The notes: generated from the sequence alone by a model not told the origin. DNA of 64,000 nt from Streptomyces sp. NBC_00442 (GCF_036014195.1 NZ_CP107918.1:7661773-7725772), one strand, 5' to 3'; positions 1-10,929 are shown, counted from the first letter of the stretch. Translations and numbers: made by a program.

Positions 1-1
1 G

Positions 2-799
2 CAAGACACTCTTGAGTTCCCGGACCTGTTGCGACTGATCGATGAACGGTCTGCCGCCTTCCGCTCCGTGGTCGCCGCCGCGTCCACCCTCGATGTGCAG
101 GTGCCCAGCTGCCCCGGGTGGACCCTGTTCGATCTGGTGAAGCACCTGGGTGGGGGAGACCGTTTCTGGGCCGCCATCGTCGGCGCGGGGTCTGCCGACG
201 CTCCGCCGGCCGAGGCCGTCGCCGCGCGCGCCGCGCTGGAAGTGCCGCAGGAGCGTGAGGCCCTGCTGGCCTGGCTGGACGCGTCGACGCGGCTTCTGCT
301 GGGCGCCCTGCGCGCGGCGGGACCGGAGAGCGGCTGCTGGACGTGGTGGCCCGCGTCGCAGTCACCGCAGACCGCCGGCGGCACCGCCCGGCACCGGGTC
401 CAGGAGACCGCGGTGCACACCTACGACGCCCAGCTCGCCGGGGGCGCCCCGCAGCCACTGCCGGTCGGGCTGGCGCTCGACGGTGTGGAGGAGTTCCTGT
501 TCACCGTCTGCGCAACGCCGAGTGCCTGGCCGCACAAGCCCACGGCCTTCGACTTCCACGCCGCCGAGGGCCGCTCCTGGCGCCTCGCCGTCGACGGTGA
601 CGGCGCCCGCACCACCCGCATCCCCGCGGCCGCCGCCGCGACCGGCGAAGACTCGGACGCAGCCGGCGCCTCCGTCCACGGCACAGCCAGTGAGCTGGTC
701 CTCTACCTGTACGACCGGCTCCAGGCCGCCTCCTTGCACGTTGACGGAGACGCAGGGCTGCTCGACCTGCTCCGCGCCTGGGAGCCGGAGGAGAAGTAG
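2..799 (+). CDS. Mycothiol-dependent maleylpyruvate isomerase-like protein, 5' end probably outside window
   Basis: The protein belongs to the MDMPI/DinB-like family, whose members use mycothiol and a bound metal to isomerise or detoxify small molecules. An N-terminal four-helix DinB-like part carries the typical 'FDLVKHLGGGDRFWA' histidine segment, and a second metal-site stretch reads 'HRVQETAVHTYDAQLA'. A C-terminal MDMPI_C-like part ends near 'LVLYLYDRL'. Usual length is about 240-270 residues. The reading frame is open to the left edge; the first in-window start is TTG at 29, but 'DTLEFPDLL' before it also looks like normal N-terminal sequence, so the true start is probably just upstream. 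Substrate cannot be told. Family call is fairly sure; the exact reaction is not. Confidence 0.82.
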   Translation, partial: QDTLEFPDLLRLIDERSAAFRSVVAAASTLDVQVPSCPGWTLFDLVKHLGGGDRFWAAIVGAGSADAPPAEAVAARAALEVPQEREALLAWLDASTRLLLGALRAAGPESGCWTWWPASQSPQTAGGTARHRVQETAVHTYDAQLAGGAPQPLPVGLALDGVEEFLFTVCATPSAWPHKPTAFDFHAAEGRSWRLAVDGDGARTTRIPAAAAATGEDSDAAGASVHGTASELVLYLYDRLQAASLHVDGDAGLLDLLRAWEPEEK

Positions 800-984
800 G
801 ACGTAGCGGGGGCGGTTGGCCCAGCCCCGAGCCGGTAAGTGGTTGCTGTCGTTCCGGTCTTGAGGTGCGTGTCGGACGGGAGTCCCGATCGGGTGATCGC
901 TGCGGGGCACAGGGACAGGGCCCGGTTGTCGGAGCCAAGAGCCGTGCCGAGAGGCCCTGTTGTCGTATGTGTACGCGTTCGCGC

Positions 985-1180
985 CGATGGAGTTCAACTC
1001 GGTTGCCCCGTCGGGTGATGGTGTCGCTCACCGGTTCGGGAACGTTCTTCCGCCGCTGGTGCGACCACGGCCTGGTCAAGGAGTTCCACGCCCGCCCGCG
1101 CGCTCGGCTGCCGCAGCGGGCGGCCCGGTACGAACAGTCCACGGTCGGCGTGATCGATTCGCAGTCTGTGAAAGCGGGGA
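985..1180 (+). pseudogene. IS5-type transposase fragment
   Basis: About 60 residues read like the middle of an IS5-family DDE transposase: 'FFRRWCDHGLVKEFHAR' followed by 'VGVIDSQSVKA', the stretch holding the first catalytic aspartate (VIDSQS). The sequence before and after is unrelated and no start, second or third catalytic residue is present. It is a relic of an insertion, not a functional gene. Between 1180 and 1340, on the minus strand, a short hydrophobic C-terminus-like peptide (LSLFSVVLIAMAQDHGR then stop) can be read but belongs to nothing I recognise. Confidence 0.6.
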
Positions 1181-1343
1181 TTCGACGGGGCAAGCTCATC
1201 AACGTCCATGATCTTGAGCCATCGCGATGAGGACGACGCTGAACAGGGACAATGCGATGTGGACGGTGTCCTCGGCACGGAGGGTCGGATACCTTTCCGG
1301 CTGCGGGAATTGTGTCGCCCGGCGTGTCGCTCGCTCCGGACGG

Positions 1344-1778
1344 TCAGCCGGACGATGTCTCGACTGTCACTCCGACGCAATGGTGCCGAAGCCGGGCGGC
1401 TAGGAGTTCCATCTCGACGAACGTGCCCACGAGGCTGGTCGTCTTCAACTCGTCCGCCAGGGACCGCGCCTGTGCCAGTGATAGGCCGTGCACCTCTCGA
1501 AGAGCACGAAGGACGGGCACTCCACTCGCCTCGGGCGCTGTCAGCCGGAGCCGGGCGGGTCCGTGTTCCGCCAAGAGGGCCTGGCGGATCCCCTCGGGAG
1601 CTGCGTCACCGAAGTCCTGCTCGCACCAGGCGGCGGGGCAGGACTGGCAGGCCCCCTCGGTTCCCCACCACAGGCGTCCACCCTCGATGGACTGGCCGGT
1701 GTCGAGAATCAGCACACCGCCGCAGCCCACGCATTGTGTCGTGATCTTCACACCCTGACTGATCACCGTGCTCCTCAA
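1344..1778 (-). CDS. Zinc-ribbon protein with ribosomal L7/L12 C-terminal-like segment
   Basis: A 144-residue cytoplasmic protein of unknown function. Residues 17-50 carry CxxC and CxxCxxxxC patterns (CVGC, CQSC, then WC), suggesting a structural zinc site. Residues about 85-115 read 'LRALREVHGLSLAQARSLAD', which resembles the L7/L12 C-terminal fold used by many actinobacterial small proteins (ALREVTGLGLKEAK-type). The gene stands alone between relics. Codon usage is normal for a high-GC actinobacterium, supporting a real gene. The domain comparison is by eye only; no function should be assigned beyond a likely metal-binding, possibly protein-interacting, small protein. Confidence 0.75.
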   Translation of the reverse strand: MRSTVISQGVKITTQCVGCGGVLILDTGQSIEGGRLWWGTEGACQSCPAAWCEQDFGDAAPEGIRQALLAEHGPARLRLTAPEASGVPVLRALREVHGLSLAQARSLADELKTTSLVGTFVEMELLAARLRHHCVGVTVETSSG

Positions 1779-1899
1779 CGTCGGACCTTGGCCCGGACAG
1801 TGCCGTGACAGCGGCCCCCGTCGACCGCGAATCCCCGCCGACCTCCCGGGGTGGCTGCCGGACGAGCTGCGGTCGCGATGCCGGTGTATCAGCTTCTCA

Positions 1900-2220
1900 T
1901 CACGGGCCGATCGCCCTTGCCGCTGGTGACGTCGCCGTGGCGCGGATGCCGCAGACGTCGGCCGTGCGGCGTTCGCCCAACGCCAGGGCCAAGGGCTGCC
2001 GGAGCTCGCGGCTCTCCGACCTCAGCTGCCGGTTGCGCGCGGTGGCGGCCTCCGGGCGCCGCAGCAGGGATGCCTCGGAGGCCCGCTGTCGATCGGGGAC
2101 CGGGCGGGCAGCGGGGACGGGGCGGTGCCGGACTCGCAGACGTTCGATCTCGGCTCGCAGGTCCGGCTGGTTGTAGAGCCAGGACGCCCGCCGGACTCTC
2201 CGACGACCGGCTCCACACAC
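1900..2220 (-). pseudogene. DUF6262-like (recombinase-associated) protein, degraded
   Basis: The C-terminal half reads like DUF6262 proteins, small coiled-coil partners of Tn554/tyrosine-recombinase elements: 'SWLYNQPDLRAEIERL', 'ATARNRQLRSESRELRQP', 'LALALGERRTA'. The N-terminal region and a proper start are missing, and the expected neighbouring recombinases are absent, so this is a remnant of a lost integrative element. Family name is by recognition of the heptad-rich pattern; moderately sure. Confidence 0.55.
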
Positions 2221-2778
2221 CTGTCGAACCGCTTGGCTGGTCGCCGCTCGATCTGGTCCAGCACCTCAGCCGGGTTGAACACCGACGGCTGCGATGGGGG
2301 TTTGGCGCCGAAGACGTCATCGCCTATCCACCCGGTGGAGACGCTCAGGAGTGGACGCCGTTGGACGGGAAGGAATGCGCACCAGAACACTCCATCCCCT
2401 TCCCGCAACACGGTCGTTCCACGCCGTAGGGCGACGACGTGCGGCACCGCCCGATACCACCTGTGACGGCACGTCCGATCCTGACATGCGCGAGGCCCGG
2501 CATCCCCGGCGGACAACCGCCGTGAACGCCGGGCCTTCGGCTGTCACGTTGCCCAGGTCGCGGGCGTGCCGTCTTCGTCGGGGCTGGGGATGCCGGCGGG
2601 CGGTCGCGACGGCCGATGGGCGCCAGGCTCGATGCCCGGACTGTTTCGACCCGTAGGACGAGTCGTCGTCGACGGAGACACGAACGTGCCGACGGGGCGC
2701 CGCGCGAGAACTTTGGCGGCCACCCGGCCCGGCCCCTCGGACGGTACCCGGGCCGGTGCGTCGGCCTGGACGGGCGCG
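2221..2778. other. No supported gene
   Basis: Several overlapping open frames occur on both strands but none shows a recognisable motif, a ribosome-binding site with a matching start, or consistent codon bias. It may include decayed N-terminal sequence of the DUF6262-like gene. Confidence 0.4.
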
Positions 2779-4800
<2,022 letters not shown>

Positions 4801-4846
4801 CCGCGGGCCGTCGAGACCGTCGTAACTCGGCACGCAGGTAGGCCAG

Positions 4847-5050
4847 TTGCTTGTGTCCCGGTATCACGAAGTGCAGCCGGAACCTGCGAAAATGGACGCC
4901 TTCCGCCCATTCCTCACCGGCTGGCTCGCCGTGTACGGCGTCCCGGTCCTGGTGGCCCGGGGCTTCGGCTCCCCGTCCTACGCCGACATCTTCCGCGACC
5001 GCGTCACCACCGGCCCGAGGGAAGCGGTGCTGCTGACGATTTTCGGGGCA
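4847..5050 (+). pseudogene. Fragment of a Toprim-like actinobacterial protein
   Basis: The frame contains 'VYGVPVLVARGFGSPSYADI' and 'TGPREAVLL', a pattern I associate with Streptomyces mobile-element proteins that carry a Toprim-like module (VARGFGSQSY...AVLLYIGDFDCSGE). The acidic DxD of the module is missing because similarity stops at about 5045, where the antisense end of the DUF4344 gene begins. No start or stop fits. A relic, function unknown. Confidence 0.45.
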
Positions 5051-5871
5051 TCGGCCCGCATGTCGTCGTACTGCGACTGTGTTCGTAGGAGGGGCTGGAG
5101 ACGGGTCATCCAGGCAGTGTGGGCCTGGGCCCATTCCTGCGGACATTTGGTTGCGCGTGCGGAGGGGAGGTGGCCGCTGGTGGCGAGGTCTTTGTTGTGG
5201 TCGGGGGCGGCGCCGTAGAGGTAGCAGAGGTGGTTGACTGCGCGCACCGGGTTGGGGGAGTGCTCGTCTCTGGTGTCGGTTGCGTCGTCCGTGGTGGAGA
5301 GTTCGTAGGCTTCGGCGGCGGTGCGGAGCTGGCGCTCGCCGGGGAGGCCGGTGCGCAGGAGCATGAGGGCGGCGAACTGGTCGGCGGCGTCTTCTTCCTG
5401 GCGGTTGGTGAGAGGCAGGTCCAAGAGGTCGGTGAGGGCGTGGGCGGCTTCGTGGTAGAGGGTTTCGGCGGCGATGGCGGCGGCTTCGTCGTCGGCTGGG
5501 TGCCGTCCGGCGTTCTGGAAGAGTGCGCGGTCTTCGGTCGTGTCGTCGTAGCAGAGGTCGATGGTGCGGGTCTGCGGGTCGTAGGCGGACCCTTCGCCGT
5601 TGCAGGAGCGGCCGGCCACGGTTATCTGCTGGTTCAGGGTGAGCAGGGTGTTGAGGGCGTGTGCGGCGGCCGCGGCGGTATTTCGGTCGCGGAGGAAGAA
5701 GGCGGACGGGCGGTCGGCCGGGGTGGGTTCCTCGTAGCGGATCGTGAAGCCGATCCCGCTGGGATGGGCGGGTTCGGGGGTGCGCGGGTCGCTGCCGTTC
5801 GTGGTGCAGGAAAGCAGGAGCGTCGCACTCAGTCCTGCTCCGAGGACGTGCCGTATGCCTCGTGGTGCCAT
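4978..5871 (-). CDS. DUF4344-type metallopeptidase-like lipoprotein with altered C-terminus
   Basis: A 297-residue lipoprotein. The lipobox LLLSC (Cys22) follows a short hydrophobic segment, so the mature protein should be anchored on the outer face of the membrane. Residues 139-143 are HEAAH, a zincin HExxH motif, followed by an acidic EEDAAD stretch that could supply the third zinc ligand. This matches the DUF4344 putative metallopeptidase family (usually about 250-290 residues). The start ATG at 5871 is picked because it begins directly before the signal sequence. The family's normal end lies around 'WMTRLQPLL'; the last roughly 35 residues run antisense into the Toprim-like relic, so the original stop seems lost and the tail is a chimera. 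Peptidase activity is not proven. Confidence 0.82.
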   Translation of the reverse strand: MAPRGIRHVLGAGLSATLLLSCTTNGSDPRTPEPAHPSGIGFTIRYEEPTPADRPSAFFLRDRNTAAAAAHALNTLLTLNQQITVAGRSCNGEGSAYDPQTRTIDLCYDDTTEDRALFQNAGRHPADDEAAAIAAETLYHEAAHALTDLLDLPLTNRQEEDAADQFAALMLLRTGLPGERQLRTAAEAYELSTTDDATDTRDEHSPNPVRAVNHLCYLYGAAPDHNKDLATSGHLPSARATKCPQEWAQAHTAWMTRLQPLLRTQSQYDDMRADAPKIVSSTASLGPVVTRSRKMSA

Positions 5872-5903
5872 GAGCGCATTGTCGGGCACGGGCTTGAGGT
5901 CCT

Positions 5904-6489
5904 CTACCGGCCCTTCTGTTTTGGGGAGTTGGCTGCGGTGGGGTGGCTGTCGCATCGGGTGAAGATGTTTGTGCACCCTTCGGCTCCGTGCGGGTCGAGG
6001 GTGTTGAGGCGCCAGGCGATGAGGCCGGTGGTGCTGGCTTCGCGGGGGCGATGGTGGCGGTGAAGGGCGGGCCGGCGGGGATGTCGATCCGTTGGGCCTC
6101 GGGGCCCGCGGCGTAGCTGTCGCAGGTGATGTCGAGGCGGTAGGGCTTGCTGCCTGAGGTGTCGAAGGGGTTTGTTCATGCCGGAGGCGACGTGGGGGCG
6201 TTGCGGTCTATGACGGGGAGGGTGGTGTCGTCGGTGTCCACGGCACGATCGGCGCGCTGGAGCGCGTCGTCTGGTTCCCACCCTCGTCTGGTTCCCACCC
6301 TCGTCTGGTTTGTGCTGCTGGTGGGGGAGTTGTCGCTGGCGCGCCGCCGCCGTTGAGCGCCGTGGTTGTGAACAGGAGCGCGGCGCCGGGGCCGACCTCG
6401 TTTGCCCCGTACCGGTGGCCCCGCTTGTAGGAGCGGGAGGAGTCCGGTGCCGCGGGGCGTGCCCACCTGCCCCGGTTGATTGTGCGCAC
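5904..6489 (-). pseudogene. Exported-type hypothetical protein inactivated by 17-bp duplication, nonsense codon and indel
   Basis: A single coherent protein can be rebuilt on the minus strand. It starts near 6489 (MRTINRGRW), is thrown out of frame by a perfect 17-bp tandem duplication at 6271-6304, continues as 'DDALQRADRAVDTDDTTLPV', meets an in-frame TGA at about 6177, reads on in the same frame as 'SGSKPYRLDITCDSYAAG', and changes frame once more near 6045 before ending with 'LIAWRLNTLDPHGAEGCTN'. Removing one 17-bp unit exactly restores the upstream frame (checked by coordinate arithmetic). It lies just upstream of the DUF4344 lipoprotein in the same direction, so the two may once have been an operon. 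Function unknown. Confidence 0.6.
6271..6304. repeat. Perfect 17-bp tandem duplication
   Basis: Two adjacent copies of CTGGTTCCCACCCTCGT (6271-6287 and 6288-6304). It is the apparent cause of a frameshift in the minus-strand gene spanning it. Confidence 0.95.
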
Positions 6490-6681
6490 GGTACGTCCGA
6501 ACCGGATGCGTTCAGCAACGCGAGATGGTCATGGCGGGGCCGCCGGGTATCGCCATGAGGGGGCGGGGCCGGGCGTACGGCGGTGTGCCCACCAGCAGGC
6601 CGGGGTGCCCGGGGCGACGCGACGCCTGCCCATGGCCAAAAAGTGCCCCGGCCTTCGGCCACGGCGCGGGCATGTGTGTTC

Positions 6682-7002
6682 TCAAGGGGCGGGCTCGTCG
6701 AGTGCGGAAAGGCCATCCTCCCAGCGCCTGCGCCGCTCATCCGCGCTCTGCTCCCACCAAGGGGTGCCGCGCTCCCCGAGAGCGACTTTCGCACGCTGCA
6801 CACGCCTTCGGGCGTTCCGTACCGCCGCATCGTCCCCACGTGAGAGTGCCGCACGCACTGAACGCCGGGCTGCCATGAGGTGCTTGCGAAGTTGGGACGC
6901 GATGTTCTCGGGGAGTATCGGATCGGTCGCCCGCCACTTGCGCCCATCGATGACCACGAAGTGCCCGTCAGGGGTGTGCTCAGGGCTCCGGTTTGTTGAC
7001 AT
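6682..7002 (-). CDS. Conserved actinobacterial small protein ('biopolymer transporter Tol'-type annotation)
   Basis: A 106-residue soluble, charged, mostly helical protein. It opens with a small beta part (GHFVVIDGRKWRATDPIL) and continues with arginine-rich helices ending 'KVALGERGTPWWEQ'. This arrangement is very common in Streptomyces genomes, where it is often labelled, without real evidence, as a biopolymer transporter Tol-like protein; I see no membrane segment and no reason to call it a transporter. It appears intact and stands alone. Function unknown. Confidence 0.8.
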   Translation of the reverse strand: MSTNRSPEHTPDGHFVVIDGRKWRATDPILPENIASQLRKHLMAARRSVRAALSRGDDAAVRNARRRVQRAKVALGERGTPWWEQSADERRRRWEDGLSALDEPAP

Positions 7003-7175
7003 ACGACCGATTGTGCCGGGCCGGCCTCGGCCCTACCAGGTGAAACGGGGGCACGGGTCGCGGGCACGGGTCGCCAGGCGGTGCCGGCGCCGGCGACCTG
7101 CACGGATCTGGCCGAACATGGCGCGCGTACTACTGCGTCGCGAAGTCCGGGCTCGGGGGCCCGTGCCGCTGCCAC

Positions 7176-7215
7176 GTCCGGAGCCGTCCGGAGCCGTCCG
7201 GAGCCGTCCGGAGCC
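7176..7215. repeat. Four tandem copies of a 10-bp unit
   Basis: GTCCGGAGCC is repeated four times in a row, in non-coding sequence upstream of the I36-like remnant. A probable replication-slippage product. Confidence 0.95.
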
Positions 7216-7261
7216 ATCGGGCGCCACGGGGACACGTTCCCCGTTTCCCACTCCTGGGAGG

Positions 7262-7490
7262 AGACGGGAAACGGGCTTCGCCCTCGACATCTACTTCTCC
7301 GGCAACCCGGGGGAGTGTACGTACGTCGGCGACAACTGGAACAACAGGATCCGGTCCGCCCGCACGGAGGTCGCCACCCGCAGGGTCGAACTGTGGGACA
7401 ACTACAACTACAACTGCACCGGCGGCGCGATCATCATCGACGGATCCGGCTACAGCAGCATCGGATCGTGGGTCAGCGCCTACCGCGTCA
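7262..7490 (+). pseudogene. Secreted peptidase-inhibitor I36-like fragment
   Basis: About 75 residues have the look of the small secreted crystallin-like/I36 inhibitor proteins of Streptomyces: 'YFSGNPGECTYVGDNWNNRI', 'RVELWDNYNYNCTGGA' and a closing 'GSWVSAYRV'. The signal peptide and first strands are missing, since the sequence upstream is tandem repeat and unrelated DNA. The 3' end runs on into non-matching sequence. Probably a truncated relic; the family call is by pattern only. Confidence 0.5.
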
Positions 7491-7945
7491 TCAACGGACA
7501 GCGTCCGCGCCGCACCGGCCCCCGGCCGGCCGAGGGCGGTGCGAGGTCATTGCTTCCGTCACCCTCGAGGGCAGCTCCGCCCGTGCCGCAGGCCCCAGTT
7601 GACGGTCGAAGGCCTCTGCCAGGTCGCGAAGAATTCCCGGTGCTACGTCACGCCGCCGGCGGCCGGCCTTGGCCGGCTTGATGAGGGTGCTGGTGGCCAC
7701 CGCCTCTGCGGGGAGAGCTCCTGCGGGCGGTCCGCCAGGCTCTCGGCACCCCGAAGGACGTCGCCAGGACCGAAGGCGGCGTGCTTCGGCCGCCACCGGC
7801 AGGGCGCACTGGCAGGGTCGCTCTCACGGTCGGTGTCCATGGCGCAGGGAGGGTCCAAGACCGCGAGCGCGGGGCCGCGTCCCCGCGCTGGGGAGTGAGT
7901 CACCGCCGCCGGCGCGGCAGCCGCGACTCCCGGAGGCCGCAGGGT
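7491..7945. other. No supported gene
   Basis: A minus-strand stretch near 7560-7680 reads 'APGILRDLAEAFDRQLGPAA', which is protein-like and may be a small relic, but no family, start or boundaries can be given. Confidence 0.35.
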
Positions 7946-8833
7946 TCAGCCGTGGACCGTGACACCCAGCTGGTCCGCCACGGTGGTGAGGGCCGCGCCC
8001 AGCGGGAGAGCCACGCGCGTGACGGCGTGCTGGTCGCCCCGGGTCGGATCGCGGTTGATGATCAGCACCGGACGGCCGGCCTCGGCCGCCTGGCGGACGA
8101 AGCGGAGGCCGGACATCACTGTCAGGGAGGAGCCCAGGACCAGCAGTGCGGACGCCTCGCGGACCATCGTGCGGCAGCGTTCGACGCGCTGGGGCGGCAC
8201 GGTCTCGCCGAAGAACACCACGTCGGGCTTGAGGATGCCGTCGCACACCGCGCAGGACACCACGCGGAAGTCCTGGACCTGCTCGTCGGTGAGGTCGGCG
8301 TCACCGTCCGGGTTCATGGCCGCCGCCACCGGCTCGAAGCCCGCGTTCGCCTCCTCCAGCCTCTCCGCCAGCACGCGGCGTGGGCCGAAGGCGCCGCAGG
8401 AGAGGCAGACGACCCGGTCGAGGCTGCCGTGGAGCTCAACGACGTCCTCGGTGCCCGCGGCCTGGTGCAGGCCGTCGACGTTCTGGGTGATCACACCCGA
8501 GAGCAGGCCGCGCCGTGCGAAGGCGGCCACGGCCCGGTGCCCGGTGTTCGGGCGAGCCCGGCCGAAGGTGCGCCAGCCGAGGTGGCTGCGGGCCCAGTAC
8601 CGGCGCCGGGCCTGAGCGCTCGCTGTGAAGTCCTGGTACGTCATCGGAGTGTGCCGGCTCAGGCTCCCGCCCTCGCCGCGGTAGTCCGGGATGCCCGACT
8701 CCGTCGAGAGGCCCGCCCCGCTGAGCACCAGCACGCCGCCGTCGCTCAGCGCATCGGTGACCGGCCCCAGATCCGTGGTTCCCGGCGAGAGCTCCGCGGT
8801 GGGGGTCCAGCTCAGAGTGGGACGCATGCGCAT
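7946..8833 (-). CDS. SIR2-family NAD-dependent protein deacylase
   Basis: A 295-residue cytoplasmic sirtuin that should remove acyl groups from protein lysines using NAD. All signature elements are present: the nucleotide site 'GAGLSTESGIPDYRG' (about residues 39-53), 'TQNVDGLH', the catalytic histidine in 'ELHG', and a zinc site made of CLSCG and CAVCDG pairs around residues 140-200. 'FFGE' and the 'LGSSLTVMSG' NAD-binding strand follow. Length fits bacterial class II/III sirtuins. Two nearby in-frame ATG codons (8833 and 8827) make the exact start uncertain by two residues. The gene is monocistronic here, and no acetyltransferase partner is adjacent. Confidence 0.94.
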   Translation of the reverse strand: MRMRPTLSWTPTAELSPGTTDLGPVTDALSDGGVLVLSGAGLSTESGIPDYRGEGGSLSRHTPMTYQDFTASAQARRRYWARSHLGWRTFGRARPNTGHRAVAAFARRGLLSGVITQNVDGLHQAAGTEDVVELHGSLDRVVCLSCGAFGPRRVLAERLEEANAGFEPVAAAMNPDGDADLTDEQVQDFRVVSCAVCDGILKPDVVFFGETVPPQRVERCRTMVREASALLVLGSSLTVMSGLRFVRQAAEAGRPVLIINRDPTRGDQHAVTRVALPLGAALTTVADQLGVTVHG

Positions 8834-9251
8834 GCGTCCCAGGGTACGGAACGGGCCGCGATCGCCGGAGGCACCCGTGGGTGGCGCCGCGACGATCAGG
8901 GTCGCCCCATCGCTGCTCGGCGTTGCCGAGCGTGACGGTCGTCATCCCGTTCGAGGTGCGCAGCCAGTTCCTTGACCGTGGGGTTGCGGGCGAGCGGGGG
9001 AGCGGGGGAGCGGGGGACGCTCCTCGGCCTGTGCGAACCCGGAGCGCCGATTCCGAAGGCGACGAGCCATCGCGGTTGCGGCCCCACGACAGCGATTCGA
9101 CGGAGAGGGCGGCGTCGCATTCCGGCCCGGCCCGCGGCCCCGTGCAGGCCGAACCTCAGAGCAGCCGGTGCATGGGGCCAACACCACCAAGACCCAGGCA
9201 GCCGCCTTGTTCGGCGTATGCGTCGGGCGATATCGGGGCCACGGGCCGGAC
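8834..9251. other. No supported gene; short tandem repeat
   Basis: No motif-bearing frame. Contains three tandem AGCGGGGG units at 8993-9016. Confidence 0.5.
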
Positions 9252-9350
9252 TCATGCCAGTCCGCCCGTCGCCCGCAGGTTCTGGCCGGTGATCCACCCT
9301 CCCTCCGTACTCGTGAGGAACGCGACGACATGCGGTCCGGCGGCGCCGGC
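9252..9350 (-). pseudogene. C-terminal fragment of a short-chain dehydrogenase
   Basis: About 30 residues ending 'GGWITGQNLRATGGLA' then stop match the conserved C-terminus of SDR oxidoreductases (substrate loop and the G-x-x-GGL ending). Everything upstream, including the Rossmann motif and YxxxK, is absent. Relic only. Confidence 0.65.
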
Positions 9351-9369
9351 CGCCGCTCGATGCCGATCG

Positions 9370-9708
9370 TCGGATCCACTCGATCCAACCCTGGCGCTGC
9401 CACCAGCCGATAGCCGTGCGTGCGATGGACAACTCCCGGTTGACGGCGTCGGCGTCCATCTCGTCCGCCCGCGCCGCCGCCAGCTCGGCCAGCACCTCGG
9501 GCGGCGTCGGGGCACCGTTGGCGGCGACGGGGAAGATGGGCGGCTTCGCGCCCCGGCGGGCGGGTCCGGGCGGCGCCGGTTCACCGATGAGCATCCACCC
9601 TCAGGTCGTCGGCGAGATCCGGTAGATACGTGCGGAGGACTTCGCGATGCCCGCGCCGGTGAGGGAGCGCTCGACCGCCGCGGTGTACGACGCGGGAGGG
9701 GCGGACAT
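9370..9708 (-). pseudogene. Degraded gene, possibly a GbsR/MarR-like regulator at its N-terminus
   Basis: Starting at ATG 9708, the frame reads 'SYTAAVERSLTGAGIAKSSA' then 'RIYRI', meets a TGA near 9603, and continues in the same frame with 'GWMLIGEPAP', 'PPEVLAELAAARADEMDADA' and 'SIARTAIGWWQRQGW'. The 'ARI...GWML.GEP' spacing recalls the first helices of GbsR/MarR-type winged-helix proteins, but the rest does not match that family by eye. The in-frame stop and loss of a coherent 3' end show it is broken. Identity uncertain. Confidence 0.4.
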
Positions 9709-10007
9709 GGGCACGACACGGGCGCGCGGCAACCGCAATGCGTCCCCCGCTCCCGGGTTCGGTCACCGGTCGATCGTCATGCCCTCTCCGCCCTCCCGGT
9801 GCTGCCGCAGTGAATGCGTACACCCCACCCCGGCGGCCGGGAATGCCCCGCCACAGGTCGCGACGATCACCGTACGGCTCCGTCGCGGTAAAACCGGCGT
9901 TTACTGTGGCACTGCCGCGGGCCGTTGCAGCAACCGCAGAACTGAACGTCACGTAGCGCTGCACGGCACCTGGCCGTCGCTATTACGAGGGCTCCCGGCC
10001 CCGGCCC
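9709..10007. other. No supported gene
   Basis: Nothing recognisable on either strand. Confidence 0.4.
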
Positions 10008-10871
10008 TCAGCCTTTGCCGAAGTGCACCGCGGGGAAGGCGCCCGCTGCTCTGAGGGTCCGGGAGAAGCCGCCGGCCAGTTCGGTGAGGCGTGCGGTGGC
10101 GGCCGGGCCGAGGTGGTCGTACGGGGCGGCGTCGAGGCGGTCGGTGAGTACCTCGGTCTCGCCGCGCAAGGTCGCGCCCGCCTGCGTGAGGTCGCCTGAC
10201 TCGTTCAACAGGCCGCGGTCGCGCAACTGGTCCCGGGCGGTGTCCCACTGCTGCGCGGACCACCCGCGCGTCCGCATGAACAGTGCCGATGTCGGTGCCG
10301 TGCCGGTGGCGTTGTGCAGGACCAGCGCCTCGATGCCGGACAGGCCGGCGATCGTCAGGGCGGCGAGGTGGCCGTCACCCCGGTGCTCGCGCAGCAGCGT
10401 CGCGGCGTGCCACAGAGCCAGGTGCGGTTGTTCGGGTACCGGGAGGTCGGCGTTGGCGGCGTACAGCGGCCGTGCCTCCCGGCGGCAGGCTTCGGTGGCG
10501 CGCAGCGCCAGCTCGGCCGCCTCGGTCATTTCCGTGGACGTGAAGGTCTCCTTGCCGAGCAGCCGCTGCAGCATCCGGTCCGCGCCGCGCAGCCGTGCCG
10601 TGAGCACTTCCTCCGGCGTCGTGACGCTCCACGCGGCGGGGATGTACCGCTGCACATGCTCGTGGTTGAAGTTGTAGAACGTTGCTGTGACGGTGCCCGC
10701 ATCGACGGCCCCGAGCGGTGCCGCGCGGCCCGCGAGGTAGACCATGGCTCCGCGTTCCAGCCCGAGCGCCGCGAGCTCGTCCGTCGGCTCCGGCGCGAAG
10801 TACCCGGATGCGTGCAGCGGGCTGACGGCGTTGTGGCAGTGGCGGCCTGGGCTCGCCTCGAAAGTAGTCAT
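10008..10871 (-). CDS. SCO6745-family protein
   Basis: A 287-residue soluble protein of a family common in Streptomyces and Mycobacterium (SCO6745 type) with no proven biochemical role. Features seen are 'HNAVSPLHASGYFAPEP' at the N-terminus, 'FYNFNHEHVQRYIPAAW' near residues 65-85, and a C-terminal part that resembles a MarR-like winged helix ('RGWSAQQWDTARDQLRDRGL', then 'AGATLRGETE'). Length fits the family. It lies directly downstream of the GntR regulator gene in the same direction (58 bases apart), so the two are probably co-transcribed and the GntR protein may control both. Confidence 0.85.
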   Translation of the reverse strand: MTTFEASPGRHCHNAVSPLHASGYFAPEPTDELAALGLERGAMVYLAGRAAPLGAVDAGTVTATFYNFNHEHVQRYIPAAWSVTTPEEVLTARLRGADRMLQRLLGKETFTSTEMTEAAELALRATEACRREARPLYAANADLPVPEQPHLALWHAATLLREHRGDGHLAALTIAGLSGIEALVLHNATGTAPTSALFMRTRGWSAQQWDTARDQLRDRGLLNESGDLTQAGATLRGETEVLTDRLDAAPYDHLGPAATARLTELAGGFSRTLRAAGAFPAVHFGKG

Positions 10872-10929
10872 GCTGTGGCTCCGGTTTCGGCGATCAGGTG
10901 CGGTAGTGCGGCCAGGCAGGCAGGGGGCA

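Noticed and set aside
7176..7215. Four 10-bp repeats considered as a CRISPR-like array or iteron origin
   Set aside because: No spacers, units too short, and no replication gene adjacent; simple slippage repeat.
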